A DNA stretch of 64,000 nt from Linnemannia elongata. Lineage: Eukaryota > Mortierellomycota > Mortierellomycetes > Mortierellales > Mortierellaceae. This document shows positions 44,601 to 57,800 of the stretch, one piece after another. Numbering within the stretch: position 1 is the stretch's first letter; the number at the start of each line of letters is the position of its first letter. Where the stretch lies: positions 1,820,501 to 1,884,500 of the forward strand of contig JAXBDG010000011.1 in NCBI GenBank assembly GCA_036320915.1, read 5' to 3'. The translations under genes and the position numbers were made by a program. Below the pieces are notes generated by a model. The model saw only the letters and a list, made by a program, of their open reading frames with translations. It did not search any database and was not told the DNA's origin.

Positions 44601-45002
44601 TAAGGCCAAACTGGTTCCTGGTATTGTGCAAATGTTTTGTCCTTGCTGTTGTCCGTGCTGTTGTATGTCATTGTCGTCATGGCTTGCCTCACAGCAATTC
44701 TATGAGCTCCAGTGATGCCGGCCGTGTTGAATAAGACAAGGCGTCTCTGCCCAAATCCCGAGTTTTGCGTATTTGTTGAGTCCGCATGGCTGAAGTAGTG
44801 TTTGACCAACAGGAGATGAGAGACTGTGCGTGCGTTTGTGTGCGTGTGGGTGTATCCTTGCAATTATTACCATCATGCAGGCGTTTGACTTGTAAAGGTA
44901 GATGCAGGCGGAGTAAAAGTTGCTCCGCTGGGCAAACGCGCTTGCGATGACACCTCCTGCGAGGATGGTGCTGATGGCGCCATAGACTGCTAGACGGGCC
45001 AT
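41633..45002 (-). CDS. HRD1: ER-associated degradation E3 ligase HRD1 (synoviolin)
   Basis: Multispanning ER-membrane RING ligase that ubiquitinates misfolded ER proteins and forms the retrotranslocation channel with HRD3. Six exons: 45002-44871, 44457-44365, 44196-44044, 43926-43774, 43672-43116, 43025-41633. They give 826 aa with the frame kept. Hydrophobic helices occupy residues 1 to about 245. They carry the family blocks FFGKLRALEVE, HLYERAWYAVTETCLA, FLKVFHWL and YVLHTIDMRREDPWENK. The RING-H2 domain, residues about 292-363, starts CIICREEM and ends [25 protein letters not shown]. It contains an Ala/Gly/Thr-rich insertion of about 30 residues between the second and third metal ligands. 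The final Cys codon is split by the last intron. The cytosolic tail is Pro/Ala-rich and ends acidic. Intron 1 is 413 nt, the longest in the window. Confidence 0.96.
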
Positions 45003-45554
45003 CCTTGTCCGCTTTGTGGGTTGTGTGTATAGGGGTCGTTTCCTGAGGGTCGTATTATTCTGGTAAGGGAGAGTGTGGGTGCGTGCCGGGGAGTAAGGAT
45101 GAGGTTGCAGGTGGGTGTGGTGGAGGGTGTGAGAAAAGAGAGGAGGTGGAATGCAACCGGGTGAAGGGAAGTTATGAAAGGTGAAGAAGAAAGAAGGAAA
45201 TAATGAGATCCCGTGTGGTTTCCTTTGTGTAAGGAAAGAAAGGAGAGAGGGAAAGAGAAGAACACAAAACGAGGTTGTCAATCTTTAACGTCGCCTTTGG
45301 CAGCCGAACATAAAGGGTCTCTTCACTTTGCTCAGCTCACCTTCGCGCAGAAATAATCGAATGTGAACCGTGACTGTGAATTGCACCGAATGAAAAGACG
45401 CCAACGCCTACGAAAACGTTGCTAGGAAAACCTCACCTTTGACACCATGAGATGTAAAATTAAATAGACTGGCCTGGTTCTTTTTTTTTTTTTTTTTTTT
45501 TTTTTAAAGTCTAAGATAGGGTTCCTAGATGGTATGTATAGGGTGTCGGTGTCG
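45003..45554. other. Intergenic region between SYP1 and HRD1
   Basis: About 550 bp containing the purine-rich HRD1 promoter and leader side and the SYP1 3' flank with a 25-T run at 45481-45505. No coding region is seen. Confidence 0.6.
45481..45505. repeat. (T)25 homopolymer
   Basis: Uninterrupted run of 25 T just downstream of the SYP1 stop codon (SYP1 is on the minus strand). Confidence 0.95.
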
Positions 45555-48500
45555 CTATGCTGTCGCAAGGTACCGACCCGACTGAACCTGCAGTCTGACT
45601 GATCCAAAAGCAACACGCTCCACTTCCTCCACCGCCGCCTCCACCGCTTCTCCTTCTGCAACCGTCGTGTCCTTTTCCTTTTCCAATGTAACTAAAAGAT
45701 CCGACAATAGCTGACCCTGTACCCTAAACTTGACTGCTGCCGCACTCGGTTGACTTGCTCCCCCAGCAGGGTTCATCTCAAACCGCGCCAACAGCTTGTG
45801 CGGCTCGGGCGCGGTGCTGCTCATCGTCACATTATCGACGTCCCAAAACATCTTGTTCGACTCACTGTTCCACACTCCCGTCGGCCTCGACTGCACATTC
45901 GTCACTTCACCTGAGACAGGCACCAGGAACGATACCTCACTCAATTGGACACCGCCTTCCTGCTGTGTTTGAGACAGCTTGCACTGGGCATTGGCCTTGT
46001 AGTTGATCAGGAGTGACGTCTGATGGGCCTCACACTTCCATGCTGGCTGGATCATCAATGGGACCATCCTCTGCCTGGCATCCTCTTCAGTCGTCTTGAC
46101 CTGGTACTTGAGCACAACCACGCCATGGCCCTGACCGACACCGTTCTGCTGCATCGCCTGTGAGAGCGCCTCGAGATTAACCCAGTATGCTCCTTCGACT
46201 CCTTCCTTAGGGGAAAGATACGCTGGGTTGGGCACATGCTTGTCAAGACTCTGCAACTGATCTAGTCGCAAGAGAGCCTTCTTGACCGATCCTTCTGGAT
46301 CCATCTCGGTACCCTCCAGGTTCAAGATGACTTCTCCTGTCACCATCATCTTGCTCACCTCGCCAGACTGTGCATGGACATGGATCTTCTCAATCACAGA
46401 TGCAACCCACTTTTGCGGTTGCCCTGCACCCAGCAAAGCACCCGAATGAGTAGGACTGATAGGCGAAGTAGGGACAGATGATCCATTAATGCTTGTGCCA
46501 GTCGACTCGGGCTCAGTGGCAAGTGGTTGGCCAGTTCCCAAAACCGCAATGGGTGACAATCCTGAGGAGGATCCAGAGCCATTAGCAACAATCAAGGCTG
46601 GTGTAGGCGGGAGAGAATGGCTGAGCTGTGACTGAACAGGGCTCGAGGAAGCAGGCAGTCCCAACGTGCTGGCGCGGGCCATTCCGGGCGTGAGAGTTGA
46701 AGTCTGCAGGTGCGAAGCGGATGTGTTGAAGAACGCCCTCGATCCTGGCGAGTTCATGGCCGGCGGCGTGCCCAACGTTTCACGAGACGAGTCGGGAGTG
46801 AAAGCGGTGGAGAGGGGTGACGAGTGGTACGAGTTGTAGGCTGACGAGGTGTCCTCTGATTGATACATGCTCCTGACTCTATGAAAGTGGAATGGATATT
46901 AAAACGCGTAAACATTTTGTTCCTATGGTAACCATGGTTGATAAGTTGTGAACGTTGATGATCATGCACGTACTCTCTCCTTCCTGGGTGTCTCCGGCTG
47001 ACAGTCTTTGATTGCTTCAGGGTCGATGAAACTCTCTCTAATGCGGCGCGTGCTTCATCGTTACTCTCCAGCACTGTATCCTTCTTGATCTCCATCTGCA
47101 TCTTATTGGGTGCTTGCGAAAAGCTACAATCGTCGAGGTCACCATTAAGAAATATGTTAGCATTGCCACCGGCACATAACAAAAACAAATAGCATTCAAG
47201 GAAGGCAGCTATACCTGCTAGTCTCTGACCGCTCGTCGTCGTAAACACTGCTTGCGCCGCCGGCATCAGACCATGGTCCATGGTCTGGAGGAGGAATAGA
47301 GAATCCTTCCGCATCCACGTGGTTCGTTGGCTATTGAATTGAATGATATTGTTGAGGGCCATTAGGCTCTGGTTGTTGGTCGTTCCAGAAACTCAACCAA
47401 AAATATAACACTATTCCTGAAATGCACTTACGACGTCAATCGCGCTTCCTAGTACACTGGACGCTGAGCGGGCATGATCCAGGGTTTCAGCAGGTCTCGT
47501 CTGGTCCATGCTTCCCGCCTTGGACTGCGCAGCTGACCGTTCTGTCGAGTAAGAAATGTTGCTCAACTGACTGCTTCCTGTCATGGCCCGCTTGTGAGCT
47601 CCATTAGTTTTCCGACCGTCCAGACTTCCAACTGCTGTTGCAAAAAAAAGAGGTATTTTCAGGGCTTGTTAGTGCGCTGCGTCGACAATCCTCACTGATG
47701 GTTCACATAGCAAAAAAAGGATGATGATTAGAAACGTACTGTCGCCGTTGCTTGGATGAGAGATTCCTGACACGATGGACGCGCCATCATGTGGCTCGAG
47801 AGCTAAAGTATTGTAGCAAGAGGATAGGTGAGGATAGTATCAAGAGCGAGTCGTCCTGCTTTCTTAGGAATATCCTTGCATAATGATGACCTGTTTGCAA
47901 ATGCGTACCGTTCAAGTTGATTGACATTTCGGATGCAAAGAGTTCCATATCCATGGTAGAGTCGAATTCCGCTGCTGATGAGGAAGTGCGGCCCGATAAC
48001 TAAGCATACAAAGACCAAGAAACATTCGTTGATGAGTCGGATGACATGTTGTTTTGAAGAATTCAATGCGCGTATCCTGACAATTGTATGTACCTCTGCG
48101 ATTTGAAGTGCCGTCTCTGTTTGCAACGCCTCGAAAACAGCCAACATCTGCTTCATATGATCGAGGCGGCTCTGATCGAGGTTTTGATATTTCTAATTAG
48201 AAGAGGGGGGTTGTTTGTATTAGTTAATGCGCACAGTCCTTGATCTACTCATACCTCCCATGCAAAGAAGAAAATGAAGGTCGTTCACTTACATTCAAGA
48301 TGACAGGGCCTTCCAGTCGCCACGCGGTCCTTGTGCTGTCGAGTTGTTTTGTATATTCCATCAGCTTTTGTTCTAATAGTATAGGTTTTTTTATCCCCGT
48401 TCAAGAATAAAGAAAGCAGAAACAGAGCGAAAATCGAGGCGGTTAGAGCAGTGAGCGTATGATTAGATATGTAAACAAGGGGTTGAAGTGCTCATTTCGT

Positions 48501-50388
48501 TTTGTCGAGTGAGAACCCAGCCAAAATGCTCACAAGACATAAAACAAAATGAAGCCATCGCACAAAATCCATGATGTTTGAAAATAGTTTTCTGTTGATA
48601 AAAAAAAAAGGAGGGAAAATCATGGCGCGGATAACTCATTGGCGTTTGGCATGGGTTGGCTTGTCCGTTGTTATGGATGGAAGTGTGAGAGAAAGAAGAA
48701 CACGAGGGAAAGAACACAGGAGAAGTAAGAGCACTTTTGTTTTGTAGCTGTAGCTGTTTGTTCGTTATACCTGCAACTTCGGCCTTCTTTCCAGAGACCT
48801 TCTCCACAGCCTTGGTGTACTTTGTGACCTTGAGCTGCTTCTCGTCAAACTCTTTTGCGATCCGATTGCAGTTGGACTCTGCCTATCACATTTGCATTCA
48901 AATACAGGCCCAGGAATAACCCCAAAGAATTAAAGTTAATGACAGACCAAAACCACTCAGGTCCGAATATAATGAAAGCCAGGGGCCTATGACGCTAGCC
49001 CAGATCCGAGATAGTACATGCATCTAACTTTCTGTGAAAAACGGATCTAAACGATTCGAACTCGGGGCATGAACATGGAAAAGAGGGTCTTACCAGGGCA
49101 ATATTTTGCCACTCGGGATGGTTTTTGGCAAAGTCTCTCATCGGCCGCTCAATCTCGTTAGAAATCCTCAAGGAGTATTGACCATGGAGAGTTGCGAGCT
49201 CTACCGTTTCGGCGTTCAGCTTTTCCCAAGGAGCAGTAAATGTGCTGAATCAAGAAGAAAAAAAAAAAGACCACGAGAGGAGACAATCAAATGAAGAAAA
49301 AAGATGGCATAAGCATTGTCGTCATTAGCAAGCATGGCTCGTTAATATGATTTTTTTTTTTTTTTTTACAAAATTTGCAATACATTTCATAACCACCTTC
49401 AATGCGCAATGGTGATCAAATTCATTTCTAAGACAATGATGGACGGACAAACATACCCAAGTGCCTGAGGATCGGTAACAAAGTGTTTTTGGAATGCTTT
49501 GGTGATGCTTTTGGCGTACATGTCCTCGATGTGTGCACTAAGATACGTTGTGCAACGCGAGCAAACAAGATTGCAATGAAAAAAAGATGAGAACAGAAAA
49601 TAACGAGAGCCATAGTTGATTAGTTCGAGTTGCAGAAGCAGCGGCAGAACAGGAATTGGAACACACCACACCACAACACAACACGCACACACACGCACAC
49701 ACTCCCCATGCTCTGTCTGCCTGTCAAATTGTATCCTGGCTCAGGGAACCTGCTCCTGCAATCCATCGTTCAAATCTCTTGTTGTTTTTTGTCCTTGAAT
49801 CCATAATGCCCTTTTCTTTTTTCTTTTCAGGTATCACAAACGTGAAACACCTGTCGTCTTTTTTTTTTCTTCACGAAGGGTCTCGGGCGAATTAGAATCG
49901 CCAGTTCTCAGGGTCGCTCAACCTACCGTTCTTTGTAATAGTTGGCAAGTTGTTCATGAAGCAACCTGCCCTTTCTAAGGCGCGATTGAACTGCATCCAG
50001 ACCATCCTGTGGTCGCTCGGTCTATATAGATTTTGAGCGATTGCGATACGAAAGGAAAGAGAAAGAGTGGTCAATTGAAACGTTGTCGACGGTCGATGTG
50101 GTCGAAAAGTAAGGACGGGAGCGCGGTGTGATACAAGGGGCATTCGGCTGTTGTGTGGAATATTGTGGAGTAGGAATGGTTGGAGAGTGTGGTGTGTCGG
50201 AGCGTCGAGAAAGAGAAGAGAAAGGAACAACAAAGGATCCGGGGGTTGTTGGTGGACGATAGGTTCTCCAGGGAAGCTTGAGTTGCTTTGGTGAAGTGGT
50301 TGCGATGTTGTTGGTCGGTTGAGTGCGTTGGAAAAAGAATGCGATTTGAGAGGAGTTTCTTTACCAAGAAGGCCTCTGCGTAGCCCAT
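45555..50388 (-). CDS. SYP1: Endocytic F-BAR/mu-homology adaptor SYP1 (FCHO family)
   Basis: Early clathrin-endocytosis adaptor that binds curved plasma membrane and cargo. Thirteen exons: 50388-50365, 50021-49927, 49537-49457, 49244-49094, 48882-48771, 48372-48293, 48192-48094, 47999-47909, 47802-47740, 47634-47432, 47330-47215, 47123-46974, 46878-45555. They give 862 aa, and all twelve junctions keep frame. The first exon encodes only MGYAEAFL. The F-BAR domain fills roughly residues 9-250 and includes DGLDAVQSRLRKGRLLHEQL and RAHIEDMYAKSITKAF. A Ser/Thr/Pro-rich linker follows. The C-terminal mu-homology domain starts near residue 579 (KWVASVIEKIHVHAQSGEV) and includes the family-typical WKCEAHQTSLLINYK. 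The gene is divergent from the Rap-GAP gene. Confidence 0.95.
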
Positions 50389-51827
50389 GGAGTCAAAGAG
50401 GAGAGTGGGTGGTGAGAAAGGTTGAAGGATGTGTGTTTAATGATGTCGGCTGTTTGTGTGGCCAATGCGACGGTTGAGCGTGGATTAACGTGAATAAAGA
50501 GAAAAGGGAGACGTCAGGAGGAGGGCAGGTGAGAGGCAGAGAGGAGTCGTTGGTGGTCAAGGGGAGGTGTTTCGAGTAAAGGATGAAGGTTGGTGTTGAA
50601 GTGGAGGGAGAGGGGTGGGTGATGATGAAAGAGGAAGAGGGAAAGAGGAATGGGAGAAGGTGTGTGAGAGTACGTAAAGAGAGTGAAAGAGAGAGAGAGA
50701 GAGGGAGAGAGAGGGAGAGAGAGGGAGTGGGTGTGAATTGTGTTCGTGCGTGGGTGATTGAATGGGATGGATGTCGACTGAAGGGAAAGAAGGAAAAGAG
50801 AGGGAAGGGAAAAGAGGGAGAGGGAGAGGACAGCGACAGAGGCAGAGAGAGAACAGCAAAAAAAAGAAACGGGCAGAGGAGTGGAGGAGTGGAGTGCAAG
50901 TCACGTGCGGAATGGTGTGTGGAATGGAAGGATGGGCTGTTGAACAGTAGCACTATGTCCCACATCGTGGATATCTATCTATCTACCATCTTGATCAATT
51001 GGCCTGGTGTTTGTTACCTACTCGGGTATTGAGAAGCAAGAAAGTGGCAGGAAGGAACATCGATACCTCGCCTTTCAATTATCTTTTTTCTTTTCTTTTT
51101 CTTTTCTTTTTCTTTTTTGTTCTTGCTCGTTATCCCTTCAGACAGACAGGCAGGAAGGCAGGTAGGTAGGTTCTTGGGATGTCTGATCCATTGATCCATT
51201 GAGCAATGGAATATCATCGCTAATTCTCACACCATGAAAACCTTTCAGCTTGTTCGTCGAGAAAACAGTATTTGACGAGGACGAGGCCCAAATATCATGG
51301 TGTCTGGACTCTTTTCAATGTTAGCCAAACCTTTGTCCCATCCATGCAACAATGCAACACACGAAGAAAACTGTGACTTGCAACCAAGGGCTTCATTTTT
51401 TCCCCTCGTTGGATTCTGTGGGTGCTTGCATCCTTTTTTTTTTTTTTTTTTGCCTTTCTGCTTTTGTACGGCGTACGGTTCTTGTTATTGTCCTTTTCTT
51501 CATCTATTGTCCCATCCTCATTTCTGTCCTTTCATCACACCTTCCCATTCGACCTCTCCTTTTTATTCTTCTTCCTATTCTCTCTTTTTGTCGACACGAG
51601 TACAACAAACAGAGTCTCTTGACACGTACAACCTACGAAACCTCTTCTTTAACACCCCATACATCCATAACACCACTTCTACATCTACAGCCATACACCC
51701 AGACACATCCTTATTCATAACAACTGCAACAAGGCAGCTCAAACAACGACATCCAAAGCAAGCTGTTCCTGACCCTGGCGGTTCTCGAGCGAGCGAGTAT
51801 CTCCCCCACCCCTCTTCTCCTCCAGCA
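50389..51827. other. Divergent promoter region between SYP1 and the Rap-GAP gene
   Basis: About 1.4 kb. The SYP1 side (50400-50950) is strongly purine-rich on the plus strand, with a GAGAGA/GGGAGA microsatellite near 50683-50730. A T-rich tract with repeated TTTTC units lies near 51080-51120. The Rap-GAP side (51430-51800) is CT-rich leader-like sequence. No gene is supported. The in-frame extension from 51297 is discussed under rejected items. Confidence 0.6.
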
Positions 51828-54800
51828 ATGGACCCCGACGGCTTGTCCAGCCCGCATCCCTTTGACGACTTTGACCATGTCCGGCCTATGCGTCCCAGCC
51901 AGGAACTCGACTTGCTCTCGCCTGTCCTCGACCCAACCGACCCCAACGCCATAGCCACCGACCCCTTCTCCTCGCAATCCCAGTTCCAGCCCGAGTCCCA
52001 GTCGTCTCATGTCGTCGGCGTCACTTCCTCCACGGGCTACTTGCCCTCGTCTGACTCGTTCAACACTATTAGCACCATCCTCACCACCCATTCCACCACC
52101 GGCTCAGCCCATACCACCCACACAACAACAAACCTCAATAGCAGCACCGTCTCCATCCCCACCACCAGCAGCAGCTCCACTATCACCACGACCAGCCACC
52201 CCAATGGCTATACCAATTACAATAATAACCCCAGCAGCAACAGTAACAACAACAACAACAACAACAGCAACAACAATGGACGCACCAATCCTAATATCTC
52301 ACACCTCAATACCCACTCACAATCCACTCCAACTTACCCTAATCATAATAACACCCATTCAACCTACTCTCCTCTCGGTCCGCCCTTGGCACCAACTCAC
52401 GCTCCTTCTTCGTCCTCGTCAAGTCTTGCAACAACCGCGGCGGCTCGCTTTAGTCAGGCCTTTTCGCCTTTGCTCTCATCCAGGCGCAAATCGACTGCTA
52501 TCGACCTGCCCTCAACTCCGGATAGTTACAAGACCTTCCCCTACTCTATCTCTGGGTCCTCTTATGTCAGTCCAGGATCACTGCACGCGACAAACGAGGG
52601 ATTGTACTCTGCCAGTCAGGAACGTCTGTCCTCGGTAGGGCCTTCGGGAGGGTCTAGCCACCATACATCGATGTTTGAGAGTAATTTCAGCAAAATCGCC
52701 TCCTTCAGCTCACCACGGTCTTCAGCTCGGACGAGAAAGACGCTTCCTGCCCATATCAGTCATGTCGCTGAAGAGTCTGGCTATGGATCGTTCGATACAC
52801 CGCCCCACACTGCCACTGCCTTCCACACTGGGCTTGCCTCGCACTTTGGAACAGGATCGACAAGCAGTCAATTGCGGGAACCCCACGAGGGTGGCCACCA
52901 CAAGGAGCTCACTGGGAAAGGAAGCATCGTCGGCGGATCGTCCTCGATCGAAAAGGCGCTCAAGAAGGCCAAAGTGTTTATGGATGAAAAGGCAAAGGCC
53001 AAGGCGCGTGCGGCCTCGCTCTGGACATTTTTAGGTATGGAGGACTGAAACCGCTCTGATGCTAATTGATGATCAGTGATTAGAGAGGGGGAAAGGATTG
53101 AGTGTCTGATCATGTCTTATCTTATCCATCCATGTACACTGACTGATAGATGTTACGTTCGAGTTTGATCAGGCAAAGTTCTTCCAGGAACACGCCGATC
53201 AGGTCTTTGCTGTCACACACGACTCGTTCTGGCACCAGATCGAAAAGTTCAAGCAAAAACCTGACCGCAACAATGCTCTCCAGAGTAAGGAAGTCCTTGC
53301 CATCCAAAAGACATTGCTCTTGCTTCGGCTGATCTTCCTCTACCTGCCCGACAGGATGAAGAACGGCTGGCACAGACGAGCCATCGGTAAGTTCACCCGT
53401 GTCACAACAAGCAGCCATTACACTCAAAATGCACACTGACAAGGGGAGTCCTCACCCCCTCACATTTTTGTTTTGTTTTGCCTATCCTCCGATGGCTAAC
53501 CTGCGATCTCATCTGCTACATGTCATCCATCCCGCATTAGCAAATATGCTTGCACAGGTGCTGTGTCACAAGAACCATCCCAGGATTCGCATCTTTGGAT
53601 TCCGCTTGCTGCTTCTCTGGATCAATGACCAGACTGTCGAATACCCGGAGGCAATATACCTGTTCTCAAACGCCATCTCCCTCGACCTGTTCATGTATGA
53701 CGGCGAAGACCTAACCGTCGATCACGCGAGCTCGTCACAGACAAGGCTGCCACCGATGAGCAACGGAAGCACCGGACGCAGAAGCGCCAAGCATGTCTCT
53801 CAATATCTGGATTTGGTCCATGTGAACCTGAACCAGGAGCTCTTGCTTTGTAAGCATCTCACGCGATACAGTTTCGATGCAGTTTTCGATACATTTTTTT
53901 TTTGTGATGCTTGTGTTTATGTTTATCTTTATGTTTGCGTGCATGGTGATTTCGCGCGAAATTAACCATCAGTCATCTTGGTATCCACTGGTACATTAGC
54001 GGATGGACCTCCTATTTGCCCCAACCCTACACCCCCTACTTTTCAGGATAGTATCCAGCTATTCCAAATCTTTTTAGCGAATATTGTCCGCATGGCTTAC
54101 GTTGCTGCTGGTTCGACCCCGCCAGCTGGAGAACTTGAGTCGATCAACTCGCACCACCCCATCGAGGCTGACGGCGAAATCGGCGACGGGATTGCAGTGG
54201 GGTTCGGAATTGATGCGGGAATGGCGGCAGCGAGGTTCATGTTCGATATCATCAAGAAGTACTACCTCGTCAAGGTTTTCCCAGAGTGCGCCCGAAACCT
54301 TCAACTACTTCGCGACGAACCCAAAGGTAACTCCATGCTCATATTATTAAATGTTTCATACAGTTTGGTGGCGTAAGAAATCTTGTCTGCCTGATGCTCA
54401 TCTATGAAATGCTTTGTGTTGGTTTTAGATTTCGGATATAAGACCTGTCCGCCCACAATTCTGAGGACGATCATCAGTTTTGTGATTCAGTACTGTCTGG
54501 ACAGCAACGAAATCAACTCGCCCCAGACCCACACTTCGCCCGCAACACCCATCCTCAAATCCATCGTCTATTCGTCCGAGGTCAATCGGGAGATGATGCA
54601 CGAGATTGTTCGCCAAGGACTCTCCCTACCACCTGGTCACCCACAGTACAAGGACATTGTTCGTGGAGCGGTCCATATTGTCGGAGTGTGGTGTCTCAGC
54701 AGTGAAGAGGAGCGCCCAGTGTTCCTCCGGAGCTCATCTAACAGAACACATGGACCCTCGACATCCTCCTTGGCTTCTCTCGGCGACCAACCGGGACCTC

Positions 54801-57800
54801 AGCCTGGATCCCAGTCAGAGCCTTACTTAAACGCCAATTCTTTCCTGCAACGCTACTTCCAGCTCCTGACCAATGTCTTTGCCGAAACCGTTTTTACTCT
54901 TTACGACCACGGCTCCAACTCTTCCTCAGAGGCTTTGGGATCGATTGGAAACCAAACCAAGCTGGATATGGAGGCAATTTTTCATCAGTACAAAGACATC
55001 CTTGGCCTCTTCAGGGCGATCATGGCGCGCGGTCAGATCGAGATGGATACCAGGAGTTGGGAAGTGCTGTTAAGCTGTCTTTTGCAGATTCTCCGTCGCG
55101 TCATGAACCTCCAAGACCGCCTCACTTCACCTATGCCTGCTTCCTTTGCCGACGAACTAGCCTCCAATGTTGTTGAGGTAACGATGCTGTTTATTTTATG
55201 CAAGTATTGATTCCTCATTATCATGTAACGCTTAGAGAACACTGTCTAATTTTATCCTACAACCGACTACGATATTTAGACGGTTCTTTGCGCCCATTCG
55301 AGATGCCCGAGCGTGTCCGACTCCCAATGGCTCGCGTTGAGAAAGACAATGGTCGATTGTCTGCGATGGCCACAAGTGATCGCCCAATGGATCGTAAGTC
55401 AAACCGGAGCTAAATGAAATGCGAATGCTCGGTTACACCTTGAAAGCAGCTGTTTCTGACCTCCTCGTTCGTGTTCTTTCACAGCGTTGGTCCACTCGTT
55501 TGACTCATGTTCTTGGCCATGAGGTCTTTCAAGTCGACTTGGATGCGCCTGTATCACGGCCTACTCAGTCATCAACCTCACGACATGGACGAAAAATGTC
55601 TGAAAAATTCCGGCATTCTCGCTATCTCACCTCCAAAACAGAGTCTCCAATGCGCCACTCGATTGGCGGAGAGCTGCTGTCGACCCAAGGAATTGCTTAC
55701 CCTCATCAGACATACCCATTGACAGGAGAGCGGTCCCGACGCGCCAATAGTGTGCATTATGATCCAGCGAAGCAGACCGGTCCAACCTCGAACTTGACCG
55801 GAACGACTGTTTATAACCCTTCGTTGCTGGGACACATAGGCTTCTTGCCAGGTCGAGACTCGGCGCGAGAACACCATTCTAGCTTGAGGATCGATGTTGG
55901 AGAACTTGACGATGATGAGCCTTTTGACTACATCGGATCACATATTTCCGCACTTGCCGAGGCCACAGAGGGCAACGACGAGAAGGTACTTTGATTTCAC
56001 ATCTTCAGCTTTGGTTCGATGCCGTTCTAAGAACCTATGCTAACTGCATCTCGATTTAATTGAATAGTTGTCTCGTGCATCATCGATCTCGTTCCATGGA
56101 CCGGACAGTCTGCACTTGGACCCCATTGTTGAGCGACTTTCATCGCAGTATGGCATTTTTGCGTCGCCAGAGTTTGTCAACATTTCGATGAAGGGACGGT
56201 CAGCTGAAAGCATCCTTTCGGTTTGGAAGAACATTGTCTGCTCTATTGGCAACCCCAATTCTATTCAGGTACATATATCAGTTGTTTCAGATCTGTGATT
56301 TTCAGTACGATGATAAGATGTTCATGCATCATATCTGGAACAGCCTTGATTAATCATTATAACCCATGCATAATATTAGATTCCGCTTGTCAAGACAGAA
56401 GTGATGCTGTGTCTAATCGACATTTGGGATTTGTTGAACCAAATCAGGGGCAGCCAGCCTTTGAACGCCACCACTATTCCCCCCCTCTACGATTTCGCAC
56501 CTTGGTTCTTCGAAGCCGCCAAAAGCACAAGCGATGGTGGAGTAGGGTTACCAGCAATCTATGGCGGCCTTTGTCGCATGATGAGTCGTCGATTTGATCA
56601 AGACTTTGATCCTGAGTACTATCGACTTTTCTACGACAGCGTCATCCAGGTAAAGCCTATGATATGCTCGACGTTGGTGTCAATGGCAAAGCCTTTTGAA
56701 AACCTCAATTGACCACTGATCCAAATTTTGCTTGCGACTGTTCATAGGGCTTACTAATTGAAGACTCCATGATTGGACATTCCATTCTCGCCAACAGCAG
56801 CCGATTGTTCACATTATCTCTACCTGGCAGCCATACCCTCGTCCTGCCGTTTTTGAACGCGATTCGACAGATGTTGCTCAAGGATGGACATTTGCGGGAC
56901 GGCGTCAATCACTTTATACGCAAGCAAGCGATCGCCATCCTCTGCTCTGTCAGTATGCTCTTCTATGACTTTGAACACCACCCAAACAGCCCAGCAGCAT
57001 CAGGCATCTCTCATCACAACCCACTCTCGGGAAGCGATCTTTTGTCGTACAAACTCACCTTCACGCGACTGGTCCTCGACTTGACCTCGGCCGAGGCCTA
57101 TGTTAAGCCACTAGGAAAGTTTTGGGACACACATAGCATGCTGATCCAGCTCTCTGGCATGTTGGTCGTCAATGAGTGGAGCTCTAGTCTGGCCACCTGT
57201 GACATTGGAGCAGAGAGCGAACTGCTCTTGTTGGTTCTGGATCATCTCTACTGGACTGAGGCGAACATCGTTCAAAGTGCCATAGAGGTCATCACCACTC
57301 TTGCGGGGATGTATCAGGACCACGAGGACAACGGATGGGTATGTTAACCACAAAAATGGTTTGCTGTTGTCGAAGGAAGCTATAACGTCCAGTCCAAGGC
57401 GATTCTGACATTTTTTTTTTTTTTTTTTACTTTTGGCGTAATCAGATTGTTCTTGAAATGGTTCTGTCACATCTGTTGAGCGCCCTGCAAGAGCATTTGA
57501 AACTGTTCCAGGGCGATGCGCGGAGAGGGACTATGATCGCCTCATTTTATCGCTGTCTTGTGGAATGGCTGATGGTGATCCCAGCCAGCATCTTTTCGGA
57601 GACGGAGCTTTCGAAATGGGTCTTTGAACTTATCGAGGTCGGGTTGTTGTTAGCACCAGATGCAACCGGAGAGAATGAAAGGAAGCGAACACTTCAGGCA
57701 GCAAAACAACAACAGCAACAGCAGCATCAAGCCCAACAACAACAATATCAACACCTCCGCGCTGGAAGGAAGCGAGGGCCCAGTTTCAGACACACTGGTA

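Noticed and set aside
51297..51827. In-frame upstream extension of the Rap-GAP gene to ATG 51297
   Set aside because: The added 177 residues contain a Phe run from a T homopolymer and CT-rich leader-like sequence. The ATG at 51828 has a better context, and the protein from there starts with ordinary acidic/Ser-rich sequence.
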